Shown: positions 55,809-64,000 of the stretch, one piece after another | How the letters are laid out: each line of letters starts with the position of its first letter | How positions within the stretch are numbered: position 1 is the stretch's first letter | Origin: Rickettsia tamurae | GTDB lineage: Bacteria; Pseudomonadota; Alphaproteobacteria; Rickettsiales; Rickettsiaceae | Length of the DNA stretch: 64,000 nucleotides | Direction of reading: 5' to 3' | Assembly: GCF_000751075.1 (NCBI RefSeq) | Contig: NZ_CCMG01000002.1 | Coordinates: 88,009 to 152,008, forward strand | Notes under the pieces: generated by a model | What the model was told of the DNA's origin: nothing | The model's input: the letters and a program-made list of their open reading frames with translations, nothing else | Database searches by the model: none | Program-made: the position numbers and the translations under genes

Positions 55809-57574
55809 GGTTCACATTTTTATCAATGATTATTGTATTGTTCAGTTTTAATGCAATTGCTAACATTCAAGATAGTTATAATCAAGCAATAGGGTATCAA
55901 AATAGTATTAAGCTTGGTAATCCTGATCAAATGGGCAATAAAGTAATATTTGATAAAGACGCAGATATTTCAAATTTAAGTAATATGAGTGATCAAGATT
56001 TAACAAAGCAAGGTAGTCAAATGTTAAATAATAGTTCAGCAGGTCAATTACTACAACAAAGTGAGCTTAAAAAAATAGATGCACTACAAGAATACGACCT
56101 TAATGCTAAAAATCCATTAATTAGTAATTCAGCTAAGATTGAGGCAGATCCATTAAGTCATACTGAAGGGACTGCACTTAATGCTAGTGAAAAAGTAATT
56201 AAGACTAAAATTAGTAAGAGTTGCAGCGAAGGAGTAGAATTTGAAGTAGATATCATCAGGAATCTCATACTAGATGCTGAATTAATAGATAAATGGGGAG
56301 ATTGGCAGGATAGAAGTATAGCATTTTCAGGCCTTGAGATAAGTAATAGCCATCGTCACTGGCTTTATCCTATTTTTTGGAAAAAGAAAAGAAGTTTAGG
56401 TAAGCGTAAAACAATATACAGCATGCATATGCATAATAATCAAGCTATAATGCTTGATGTAAGAGTAGCAATTGCTGGTAAGTTAAATACTTCTCTTGAT
56501 CATATTGATACATATATCGGCATTTCTCCTCAAGGAGAAGGAGCATTAACTGAAGGCTGGGATAGAGATATAGTTAAGTGGGATAGATATGTTTTTACTT
56601 ATAAATATCGTGATAAAATCAAGGAATTTAGAGAAAAAGGCCAGTACTGGCAAATAGTTAATGAATGTCATGAAATAAAACGTATCTGTTTAGAGAGTGG
56701 TAATAAGATATTTTTTGATAAGTACAATGTTAATCGTCCATGCTGGCGAGAGCAGATTAAATATCAATGTAGTAGCGAGCCAAAAGATGGGTGTAATTAT
56801 TTAAAGCAGCAAGGTTGTGAACTTGTAAGCAGTAACTGCATTAAGCAAGCTGCTAGTATCTGTTTGCAGTGGAGTCGAAATTATAGCTGTTACATTGAGA
56901 AAAAAGAGCTCAGCTCTTCTATAGCAGGATCACAAATGTTTTGTTTAGGAGGGGATTGTCATACTGTAACTATTGTGCCTAATACTGATATGGGGAATGT
57001 TGGGTATCTTGCAATGTTAAATGAAATGAAAAAAGATATGCAGACAAATCCGATGATGGTTTTTAAAGGTACAAGCGATAATTGTCGTAAAACAAATATT
57101 GGTAATTTTCTTAATTGTTGTTCTGGATTCAAAGGTTGGGGTAAGGATTTAGGATTAAGTAGGTGCAATGCAGAAGAAAAAGCCTTAGCCTTAAAAAGGG
57201 CAAAAGGTCAGTGCTACTATGTTGGTACATATTGTGCTAAGAAAGATAAAATATTTAAGACATGTATTACCAAGAAATCTACTTATTGTTGTTTTAATTC
57301 AAAACTTGCACGAGTATTTCAGGAACAAGGCAAAAAACAATTAGCTATTGGTTTTGGCACAGCACAACATGCTAATTGCAGGGGGTTTACAGTAGAAGAA
57401 CTGCAAAGAATAGATTTTTCTAAGTTTGATTTAGAGGAGTTATTTAGTGATTTACTTGATCATGCTAAAAGTAAAATGCATAAGAATTTTCCGCAGCAAC
57501 TAAAAAACCAAATACCTATAATGCAACAGCAAAGATTTAATAATAATCATACTGATTCAAATTTATCCTATTAA
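55805..57574 (+). CDS. traN: F-type mating-pair stabilisation protein TraN
   Basis: 589 residues, a large Cys-rich outer-membrane protein with a signal peptide (MRFTFLSMIIVLFSFNAIA). Cys-dense segments such as CLESGNKIFF, CSSEPKDGCNYLKQQGCEL, CIKQAASICLQWSRNYSC, CLGGDC, NFLNCCSGFKGWG and CYYVGTYCAKK are typical of TraN's C-terminal half. It recognises and holds recipient cells. Intact. Confidence 0.92.
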   Translation: MRFTFLSMIIVLFSFNAIANIQDSYNQAIGYQNSIKLGNPDQMGNKVIFDKDADISNLSNMSDQDLTKQGSQMLNNSSAGQLLQQSELKKIDALQEYDLNAKNPLISNSAKIEADPLSHTEGTALNASEKVIKTKISKSCSEGVEFEVDIIRNLILDAELIDKWGDWQDRSIAFSGLEISNSHRHWLYPIFWKKKRSLGKRKTIYSMHMHNNQAIMLDVRVAIAGKLNTSLDHIDTYIGISPQGEGALTEGWDRDIVKWDRYVFTYKYRDKIKEFREKGQYWQIVNECHEIKRICLESGNKIFFDKYNVNRPCWREQIKYQCSSEPKDGCNYLKQQGCELVSSNCIKQAASICLQWSRNYSCYIEKKELSSSIAGSQMFCLGGDCHTVTIVPNTDMGNVGYLAMLNEMKKDMQTNPMMVFKGTSDNCRKTNIGNFLNCCSGFKGWGKDLGLSRCNAEEKALALKRAKGQCYYVGTYCAKKDKIFKTCITKKSTYCCFNSKLARVFQEQGKKQLAIGFGTAQHANCRGFTVEELQRIDFSKFDLEELFSDLLDHAKSKMHKNFPQQLKNQIPIMQQQRFNNNHTDSNLSY

Positions 57575-57578
57575 AATA

Positions 57579-58478
57579 ATGAAGTGGCTGGTAAACATAG
57601 CAAATAAATCATTACTAGCCATTACATTACTAGTAATTAATTTATGGTTATTAATCAATGATTGGTCAAATCATGCATTTGCTGGTACTATAGACTTAAA
57701 TGCTAATAGTGTAAATAAAATGACAGGATTAGATTTAGCAAGCAACAATGAACTAAAAGATAGCACTCAACCAACAGGTTTTCTTTGGTATAATGAAGAT
57801 TTGTTTCAAACAAGAGAAGTAATAAAGCTAGATTCAGTAGTTACAAAACAGGACTTTACTGAAGCACCTTATGATCAAAGAATAAATAAATTAAAGCAGG
57901 AATTTTCTAAAGCTCAACGCAGAGCACTTGATAATCCAACACTTGCCAATGTTATTATTGTTCAAAGGTTACATAAACAAATCTTAGAAAAATCACATAA
58001 ATTTGCTACCATGTGGCAACTAGCAACGATATTAGATTACAAGCTAGTAAACATGGATGAACCAGTAAATTCCTTACATAAAAAATTATATGAAGTAAGG
58101 CAAGAAGAAGAAAACAGCAAAAAACTAAGATTGTTAGCTAAGAATTGGGGATTAATTATGCAAGTAAATCAAGGATGCAATTACTGTCAGGCATTTACCC
58201 CTATTGTAAGAGAATTTGCAGATAAATATGGCTTTCAATTAATTTTTGTAAGTAATAGTGAAACTAGATTTCAAGGGATGCCAACCATTAAAGATACCGG
58301 TTTGTTAAAAACACTAAATCCTGCAAAGCTTGTACCGGTATTATATTTAGTCGATAGCAGCGGCAAACAAATATATCTAATTGCAAAAGGCATTATTAGT
58401 GAAAATAAAATTGCTGAAAATATTTTATTGATAGTGCAGTACTATAATGTACTAAAGGTTAGTGATTATGATTGGTAA
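57579..58478 (+). CDS. traF: F-type pilus assembly protein TraF
   Basis: 299 residues. N-terminal hydrophobic leader (LLAITLLVINLWLLI), then the TraF domain with a C-terminal thioredoxin-like fold: LIMQVNQGCNYCQAFTPIVR with the CNYC redox pair (~199-202), FQLIFVSNSETRFQGMPTIK and LVPVLYLVDSSGKQ. It folds disulphide-rich tra proteins such as TraN and TraU in the periplasm. The first gene overlaps traH by 17 bases. Intact. Confidence 0.93.
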   Translation: MKWLVNIANKSLLAITLLVINLWLLINDWSNHAFAGTIDLNANSVNKMTGLDLASNNELKDSTQPTGFLWYNEDLFQTREVIKLDSVVTKQDFTEAPYDQRINKLKQEFSKAQRRALDNPTLANVIIVQRLHKQILEKSHKFATMWQLATILDYKLVNMDEPVNSLHKKLYEVRQEEENSKKLRLLAKNWGLIMQVNQGCNYCQAFTPIVREFADKYGFQLIFVSNSETRFQGMPTIKDTGLLKTLNPAKLVPVLYLVDSSGKQIYLIAKGIISENKIAENILLIVQYYNVLKVSDYDW

Positions 58479-59796
58479 CAATAAGTTTAGAAGAGTGATC
58501 TACATAAAACATGTGATGCATATTCTCATTATAGTTTTATTGTTACAAGTAACAACTTATGCTTGGGACTTACAGGATGTATTTGAAGGGATGAGCGTTA
58601 ATGTAACTAAACCTGGTTCATATCAATCTCAAGCTGCTGGCTATTATGCAGCAGGAGGGCTATCAATGCGGACTAGTAAAACAGCTTTTAATCCAATCTC
58701 TATAACTCCGCCAACACTGACCATGAGCTGTAGTGGTATTGATTCTTATCTTGGCAGTTTTTCGATTATTTCAGGAGGTGAGTTAGTACAGCTAATGAAA
58801 AATATTGGTACGCAAGCAAAAGCTTATGCATTTTCATTGGGCCTTAAGACCTTTGCTCCGCAAATAGAAAATGCCCTGAAAGATTTAAGAAATCTTGCTA
58901 TGGAAATGAATCAATTTGCCAAATCTGATTGTGAGATGACTAAAGCTATTTTCGCTTCCATTTTGCCTAAAGACTCAGCCATGAGAGAATCAGTTTGCAA
59001 GGATTTACAATCCAGCTCTGGCTTTGATTATTTTGCCGCAGGAAAAAGATGTAGAAACGATCTAGAGCAAAAACAAGCTTTAGCTAAAGCTCAAGCTAAA
59101 GATCCAGAATTAATGCTTACTGATTATAATATTTTTACTAAAGCAGCAGATAAAGTAGGCATCCCTGAAAATATGAGAAGTAGCATTATGTCAATGACTG
59201 GTACTATTATAGTTAGAGATAATAATGTGCATTTCTTTGAGTCACTTGCTCAAAATGAAAAAAGCTGGATTACGCATTTAAAAGGTGGAGAATCTGCCTC
59301 AATTTATGCTTGTGATAATAGTAGTTGTTTAAATCCCTCTTTAAGACGCAATATTGTTATTTCGCCAGATCAATCATATCAAGGCAAGGCTAAAACAAAG
59401 CTTGATGACTTAAAAAGTAAACTTGCAAGCAACAATGAATTCAGTAATGCCGATATTGCTTTTTTATCCTCTATAGGGGAATCGTTTCCAATATATGATT
59501 ATATTACTTTAGAAGCGATATCTGGAGTTACTATTTTAGATAGCTCGTCAGAATTAGTGACTAGCTACAGCTTGTTGCAGCATTTAAAGGAAGTAGTATC
59601 TGAGGTAAGAAAAGCAGTAACTATGCTACAATCTAAGCAGGTAGCACATCATCATTTAACTGCTTATTTAAAAGCCCTAAATAAAGTACAAGCTTTTGCT
59701 CAAGAGAAATGGAGTAATATGTTAACTAGTAGTGATCAGATTGATAGAAGAGCAAGATTAATAGAACAACACTTAATCGCAAAAGAGCGAACTTAA
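58468..59796 (+). CDS. traH: F-type pilus assembly protein TraH
   Basis: 442 residues from ATG 58468 (58462 is also possible). Signal peptide HILIIVLLLQVTTYAW, then FEGMSVNVTKPGSYQSQAAG, YYAAGGLSMRT, PPTLTMSCSGIDSYLGSFSI, NALKDLRNLAMEMNQFAKSD, CEMTKAIF, the well-known TraH pattern. It works with TraF and TraW in assembly. Intact. Confidence 0.94.
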   Translation: MIGNNKFRRVIYIKHVMHILIIVLLLQVTTYAWDLQDVFEGMSVNVTKPGSYQSQAAGYYAAGGLSMRTSKTAFNPISITPPTLTMSCSGIDSYLGSFSIISGGELVQLMKNIGTQAKAYAFSLGLKTFAPQIENALKDLRNLAMEMNQFAKSDCEMTKAIFASILPKDSAMRESVCKDLQSSSGFDYFAAGKRCRNDLEQKQALAKAQAKDPELMLTDYNIFTKAADKVGIPENMRSSIMSMTGTIIVRDNNVHFFESLAQNEKSWITHLKGGESASIYACDNSSCLNPSLRRNIVISPDQSYQGKAKTKLDDLKSKLASNNEFSNADIAFLSSIGESFPIYDYITLEAISGVTILDSSSELVTSYSLLQHLKEVVSEVRKAVTMLQSKQVAHHHLTAYLKALNKVQAFAQEKWSNMLTSSDQIDRRARLIEQHLIAKERT

Positions 59797-59923
59797 ATAT
59801 CGCAAGAGAGAAGTTTAAAAAAAAGTAATTATAAATTAATAATTTGATACCTAAAAAATAAATAATAATCAGCTAAAATAACAATCGACTGTTAGAAACA
59901 GTAAGCAAAAAAATATAAAAAAT

Positions 59924-60876
59924 ATGACAGATTATATAATACATACATTTGGTGGAGGAGATATATTATGGCAGGTTTTTAATGGTATAGCTAGAGTATT
60001 TAGCTCAAATAGCGAGTATTTTACTCCAGTAGGACAATTCGCTTTGACAATTGGTGGTATTTGGGCAGCAACAAGGGCTATTTTTAGAGGTAATATTGGT
60101 ATTTTTGCCATGGAATGGTTCTTCCCATCTTTATTTATTTTTATCTTTTTATTTGCTCCAAAAGCAAATGTATGGCTGAAAGATGAAATATCAATCAATA
60201 GGCATTGCTTTATTTGCATCAGTATAATAATTTTTCTGAGCAACAGTCTGTAGGGCAAGAAATAGCAAGAACTAAACAAAATATCGAGCAATTAAGCTAT
60301 AATATGAATTACGTGTCTCAAAACTCCGCTTCTATTGATCGCAATTTAAATGAGCCGGTATTAAATAGCATAATTGCCAAAAATATCCCTGGAGTAAGTA
60401 GTAAAGAGCAGGCTGCTATGTGGGCGAGTACTCATCAACAAGAAGCTGAACAAATAGCTTTAAACATAGCTAAAATTAATAATACTATACCGCAAAACTT
60501 AAGCTCAGTAAGTAACATCAATATTCCATCTAAAGAAAGCTTGCGATCAAGTTTTGATAAAAAAACTAAACAGTTAAATGATCAAGCTGCTATTAGTAGT
60601 ATTGATGATAGAAAAAATGATATTTATGATACAAGTATAGAACAAATGCTTATTCAAAGTACAGATAATAATGAAGTAGAAAAAGTAAAGACTCTAGAGC
60701 AGTTATCTGATAAAGTAAAATATAAGAGGGAACAACTTGAAGATGAATTTAATAAAACTCCTAAATCAACGATTATAAGAACTGGCCAGCAAATAGCAGA
60801 TAATATTGGCATTAGCGATAAGGCGATAAAGAAAAGAAATATTAAACTACCAGGCTATAAAAATGAAAATAATTAA
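59924..60876 (+). pseudogene. traG: TraG remnant with an internal deletion
   Basis: The first ~92 codons (MTDYIIHTFGGGDILWQVFN...) match the TraG N-terminus with two membrane segments. At ~60200 it jumps to a different frame with a helical C-terminal part (QYNNFSEQQSVGQEIARTKQ, then NSIIAKNIPGVSSKEQAAMW, then GQQIADNIGISDKAIKKRNI) to 60876. TraG is usually ~900 residues or more, so ~600 codons are missing between. TraG works in mating-pair stabilisation and entry exclusion. Reading the two ORFs as separate genes would hide that they are one deleted gene. Confidence 0.85.
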
Positions 60877-62051
60877 AAAGAAATCTATACAAAATATCAA
60901 AAAATTAGCATTCATATTTATCTTACCATTAATATTTCCGTGCTTTTGCAGAAAATACTACTAGTATTGTTAATGAAAAACCACAACCAATAGATACACA
61001 AAGCAAGATTCAAGATCCCAATATTTTAGCAGAAGAGTATTTTAATATTGGAAGATCTCTTTATAAATTAGGTAAATATGAAGAAGCAATTAAAAATTAT
61101 AATTTAGCCATTAAATATAAATCTGATTGTGCTAAATGCTATAACAATAAAGGCATGACTTTAAATACATTAAAACAATACCAAGAAGCAATAGACAATT
61201 ATGACTTAACTATTAAGTATGATTCTAGTTTTGCAGAAGCATATAATAACAAAGCAAATGTATTATGCACAATAGGAAAGCATCGTGAGGCAATAATATC
61301 ATACAACCTCGCTATAAAAAATAAGCAAGACTTTACAGCAGCTTATAATAATAAAGGTAGTGCATTAAATGACTTAGGAGAATACCAAAATGCAATAGAA
61401 AATTTTGATACTGCTCTTAAATATAATCCTAGATATCCGGAAGCTTATTACAACAAAGGAATATCTTTGATGTCTTTATGGCAACATCAGGAAGCGATAG
61501 AAAACTATGATTTAGCTATTAAATATAAATCTGATTATGCAGATGCTTACAACAATAAAGGTGCGGCTTTAATAAACTTAGGAAAATATCAAGAAGCAAT
61601 TGAAACCTGTAATATAGCCATTAAATATCAGCCCAATTGTGTAGAAGCATACTATAACAAGGCTATCTCTTTAAACATATTAAAAAAACATCATGAAGCA
61701 ATAGAAAATTGTGATTTAGCAATCGAATATGATCCTAATTATATAGCATCATACTTAGAAAAAGGAGTATCTTTTAGAAAATTAGGTAAATATGAAGAAG
61801 CAATTAAGAGCTACGACTTAGCTATTAAGTATAAATCTGATTATGCTGAAAGTTACTTAGAAAAAGGTATTGTTTTAGTTAATTTAGGTAAACATAAAGA
61901 AGCTAAGGAAAATTTTAATTTAGCTATTAAATACAAACCTAATCTTATAGAAGAATATGAAGCAATAATTAAAGCTTTAAGAAAATTAGGTAATGATCTT
62001 ATGGCTGATGAGTTTGAAGAAAAATCAAAGATATTAAAAAATAATTTGTAA
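60863..62051 (+). pseudogene. Secreted TPR-repeat protein, frameshifted in its signal peptide
   Basis: Starts MKIIKKKSIQNIKKLAFIFI inside the traG end. One surplus T near 60936 breaks the signal peptide; without it the reading is LPLIFRAFAENTTSIV, a proper cleavage site, then ~360 codons to 62051. It has nine 34-residue tetratricopeptide repeats of the form (A/E)xYNNKGxxLxxLGKYQEAIEN plus a partial tenth, ending KILKNNL. Internal starts could express only the repeat part from 61155 on. TPR arrays mediate protein binding; it lies between traG and traD, so it could be element-linked cargo or an effector (inference). Confidence 0.78.
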
Positions 62052-62055
62052 TTCT

Positions 62056-63754
62056 ATGCAACCACAAAATCAAAATAATTTTACTCGTGGTTCACAAATT
62101 TTTGCTCATCAGATGAGAATGCTTGGGCAAGGCAGTATTAATGCTTTAATAGTTGGATTGGTATTTACTGTATCTTGGCTAATATGGCGAGTATTTCAGA
62201 AATTATCTTTGATGAGTCTATATTATTTTGTCATAGAACGATACACACAATTAAAACTTGCTATAGGAGAACATTTTTATCCTATAGATCAAATAGGTAT
62301 TAAATTCTATTATTTAGAGCAAAAAGCTTGGGTTTACCGTAATGCTGAAGAATTTGTTCATAAATTTTGGCATGTTACACCGCATTCGCATAATATCAAT
62401 AAATTTGGGCAATTTTTATTGCATTCAGCTTGGCAAGAAGGTATTATTACTTTTACTATTGGTCTGTTTACTGCTATCATCTTTTTTATGTATCGAGGTA
62501 AAAAAGCTGTTATTCAAGATAAGATCAGGGGAGCAGATTTTGTAGAAGCAGGTACTTTAGCAAAAATGCTTTATAAAAACAAACAAGCTGCTAATATTTG
62601 CTTTTCTGGGTTGCCATTAGTTAAAAATAGTGAAAGGAGACATATTCTTATTACCGGTACTACAGGTAGCGGTAAAACCAATATGATAAATGAGCTATTA
62701 CCTCAGATTAGAAAAGAGCGAGGTAGAGCAATTATTGTTGATTTAACAGGTAGCTTTACTGATCGATTTTTTGATCCCAAATGTGATAAGATACTTAATC
62801 CCTTGCAAGAGAATACTTCAGCATGGCTGCCGTGGAATGATTGTCATGAAATTTGGGATTTTAATGATATAGCAAGTAGTTTTAGTAATTATAATCCAAA
62901 ATTAGATGATTTTTTTGCTAAAAGTGCTGAGCTAGTATTAGCTGAAGGATTAAGATTATATCATGATAGCAAAGACATCAAAAAGCTAATAAATACTATT
63001 CTTTATGCAAATAATAAAGAATTTGTTAGGATCTTTAAAAATAGTGCAGTAGCCGGTATAATTAGCAGTAGTGCACCTGAGACTTCTTCAGGTATTCAAG
63101 CAACTATTAGTAAAAATATTGAAGCTCTGCAACATTTAAAGCCTGATGGTAGTTTTAGTATTAGAAAGTGGTTTACTGCGGACAAAGGTTGGTTATTTAT
63201 AACTAGTACTCCTAATCAACGAGTAATGCTACGACCACTTATTGCTGCATGGATTAGCATAGCGATAAAAGCATTAATGAATAGGAACATCAATAATACT
63301 CATAGTAATATGTGGTTTGTGATTGATGAGCTGCCAGCTTTACACAAGATATCTTCACTCCCTATAGCTTTAGCTGAAAGCAGGAAATATGGTGGCTGCG
63401 TTGTTGCAGGCATGCAGAATATTCATAAATTAGAGGAGATATATGGTCATGCAGGAGCAGCTTCAATGCTTGATTTATTTGGCAGTAAATTTATTTTTCG
63501 AGTGAGTTGATCAGCAGACAGCACATAAATCAGCTTTAATGCTTGGTGAGCAAGAAATTATTGAAACTCAAGAGAATCTCTCTTATGGTGCTAACTCCAT
63601 GCGTGATGGAGTAAATATGCATAGCTTAGAGAAAAGAAAATTATTAGTAATGCCATCTGAAATTATGAATCTACCAGATCTTACCTTGTTTGATAGGGGG
63701 GGGGATTTACCTTATAAAGAAAAATCCTATTATAATGCCCCTTTAAATCGCTAA
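62056..63754 (+). pseudogene. traD: Conjugative coupling protein TraD, frameshifted
   Basis: The first 484 codons are open: two N-terminal membrane segments, Walker A ITGTTGSGKTNMINELL (~199-215), DLTGSFTDRFFDP, NMWFVIDELPALHK (Walker B, ~417-430) and GGCVVAGMQNIHKLEEIYG. A surplus T near 63505 then ends it at TGA 63508. The next frame resumes as VDQQTAHKSALMLGEQEIIE and ENLSYGANSMRDGV to 63754, a normal TraD end. TraD moves DNA to the channel; loss of the C-terminal motif III region (DQQTAHK) should inactivate it. Confidence 0.88.
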
Positions 63755-63865
63755 TTTAGTATTATTAGTTTTAGAGGTAAGCTGTGTATAAAAAACTTTT
63801 TTGTTATTTCAGAATTTTTATAAATGATTTTTCAAACAGCAGAGTAAATTTTACAAGAAATATGT

Positions 63866-64000
63866 TTACTCTAAAGAACTAATAAAAGCTTCATCAAGAC
63901 CGGTTACACTAGAAATTAAAGAAACATTACAACCTTGAGCTAACATTTTCTTTGCTACCTCTACTGCTTTATTATATTCCCCTTCAGCTTTTCCTTCAGC
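63866..64000 (-). CDS. Rpn-family nuclease/putative transposase, C-terminal end
   Basis: Runs off the right edge; only the last 44 residues are visible: AEGKAEGEYNKAVEVAKKML then AQGCNVSLISSVTGLDEAF and ISSLE. This Glu/Lys/Gly-rich (GKAEGE) helix followed by a VAKKMLAQG..LIxxxTGLxxxxI end is typical of PD-(D/E)XK Rpn-type recombination-promoting nucleases, abundant in Rickettsia. The catalytic domain is outside the window. Confidence 0.7.
   Translation of the reverse strand, partial: AEGKAEGEYNKAVEVAKKMLAQGCNVSLISSVTGLDEAFISSLE

Noticed and set aside
61155..62051. Separate full TPR gene starting at the internal ATG
   Set aside because: The same frame is open upstream to about 60936 with two more TPR units and a signal peptide, so this ATG is internal.
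1..64000. CRISPR array
   Set aside because: Repeats in the window are dispersed palindromes in gaps between genes; there is no run of equal repeats with regular spacers and no cas gene.

Overview
The window is a piece of an AT-rich alphaproteobacterial chromosome from the genus Rickettsia, most like a spotted-fever-group or related species. Four things show this: sca4 (the 120 kDa 'gene D' antigen), a Tlc-type nucleotide translocase, many dispersed palindromic elements (some read in frame inside proteins), and an F-type tra cluster of the Rickettsiales Amplified Genetic Element (RAGE) type beside a tRNA-Val fragment. The species is inferred only; a R. massiliae-like genome would fit.

Positions 1-44974 are chromosomal backbone with strong reductive decay. 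On the minus strand lies truB-rpsO-pnp (pnp runs off the left edge). It is followed by tlcD, sca4, an XRE regulator, a YihY-like membrane protein, a glutamine-synthetase-like protein, pgeF and a peptide-deformylase-like protein without its metal ligands. Next come a class II aldolase, a large membrane protein carrying an in-frame palindromic insert, ppdK and rnpB. A biotin-related group follows (BPL_N amidotransferase, bioY and, further on, birA with an in-frame insert) with folC, sodB and a patatin phospholipase interleaved. From 26053 to 28895 there is a tandem family of Sel1-like helical-repeat genes, each broken at poly-A tracts; a relative sits at 11146. From 29123 to 33138 are the eroded remains of an alphaproteobacterial gene-transfer-agent (RcGTA-like) head/tail cluster: protease, capsid, connector, g12-like and g13-like. 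After this come a DUF2335 gene, infC (AUU start), pdhC, prfA, recJ, a methyltransferase, rho, sppA, an HU/IHF-like gene with a palindromic insert, a frameshifted hypothetical, a lipoprotein and yaaA.

At 44990 a 3'-terminal tRNA-Val(GAC) fragment marks the left junction of an integrative conjugative element that runs off the right edge. Its order is a tyrosine integrase (one in-frame TGA), a Panacea-domain antitoxin overlapping an amber-interrupted YoeB-like toxin, a small ORF, then traL, traE*, traK, traA-like pilin*, traB, traV*, traC, traW, a Phd/YefM-like antitoxin, traU, trbC, traN, traF, traH, traG*, a TPR protein*, traD* and an Rpn-type nuclease at the edge (* = visibly broken). The VirB4-like ATPase and the TraW/U/TrbC/N/F/H assembly genes are open, while pilin, TraE, TraV, TraG and the coupling protein are damaged. 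The element is therefore probably no longer self-transmissible.

Two themes run through the window. First, palindromic elements of several families are nested inside one another up to three deep, and three of them are kept in frame inside proteins. Second, gene inactivation is concentrated at short poly-A tracts, where one added or removed A restores a long reading frame. That could be simple decay or could be partly rescued by transcriptional slippage.
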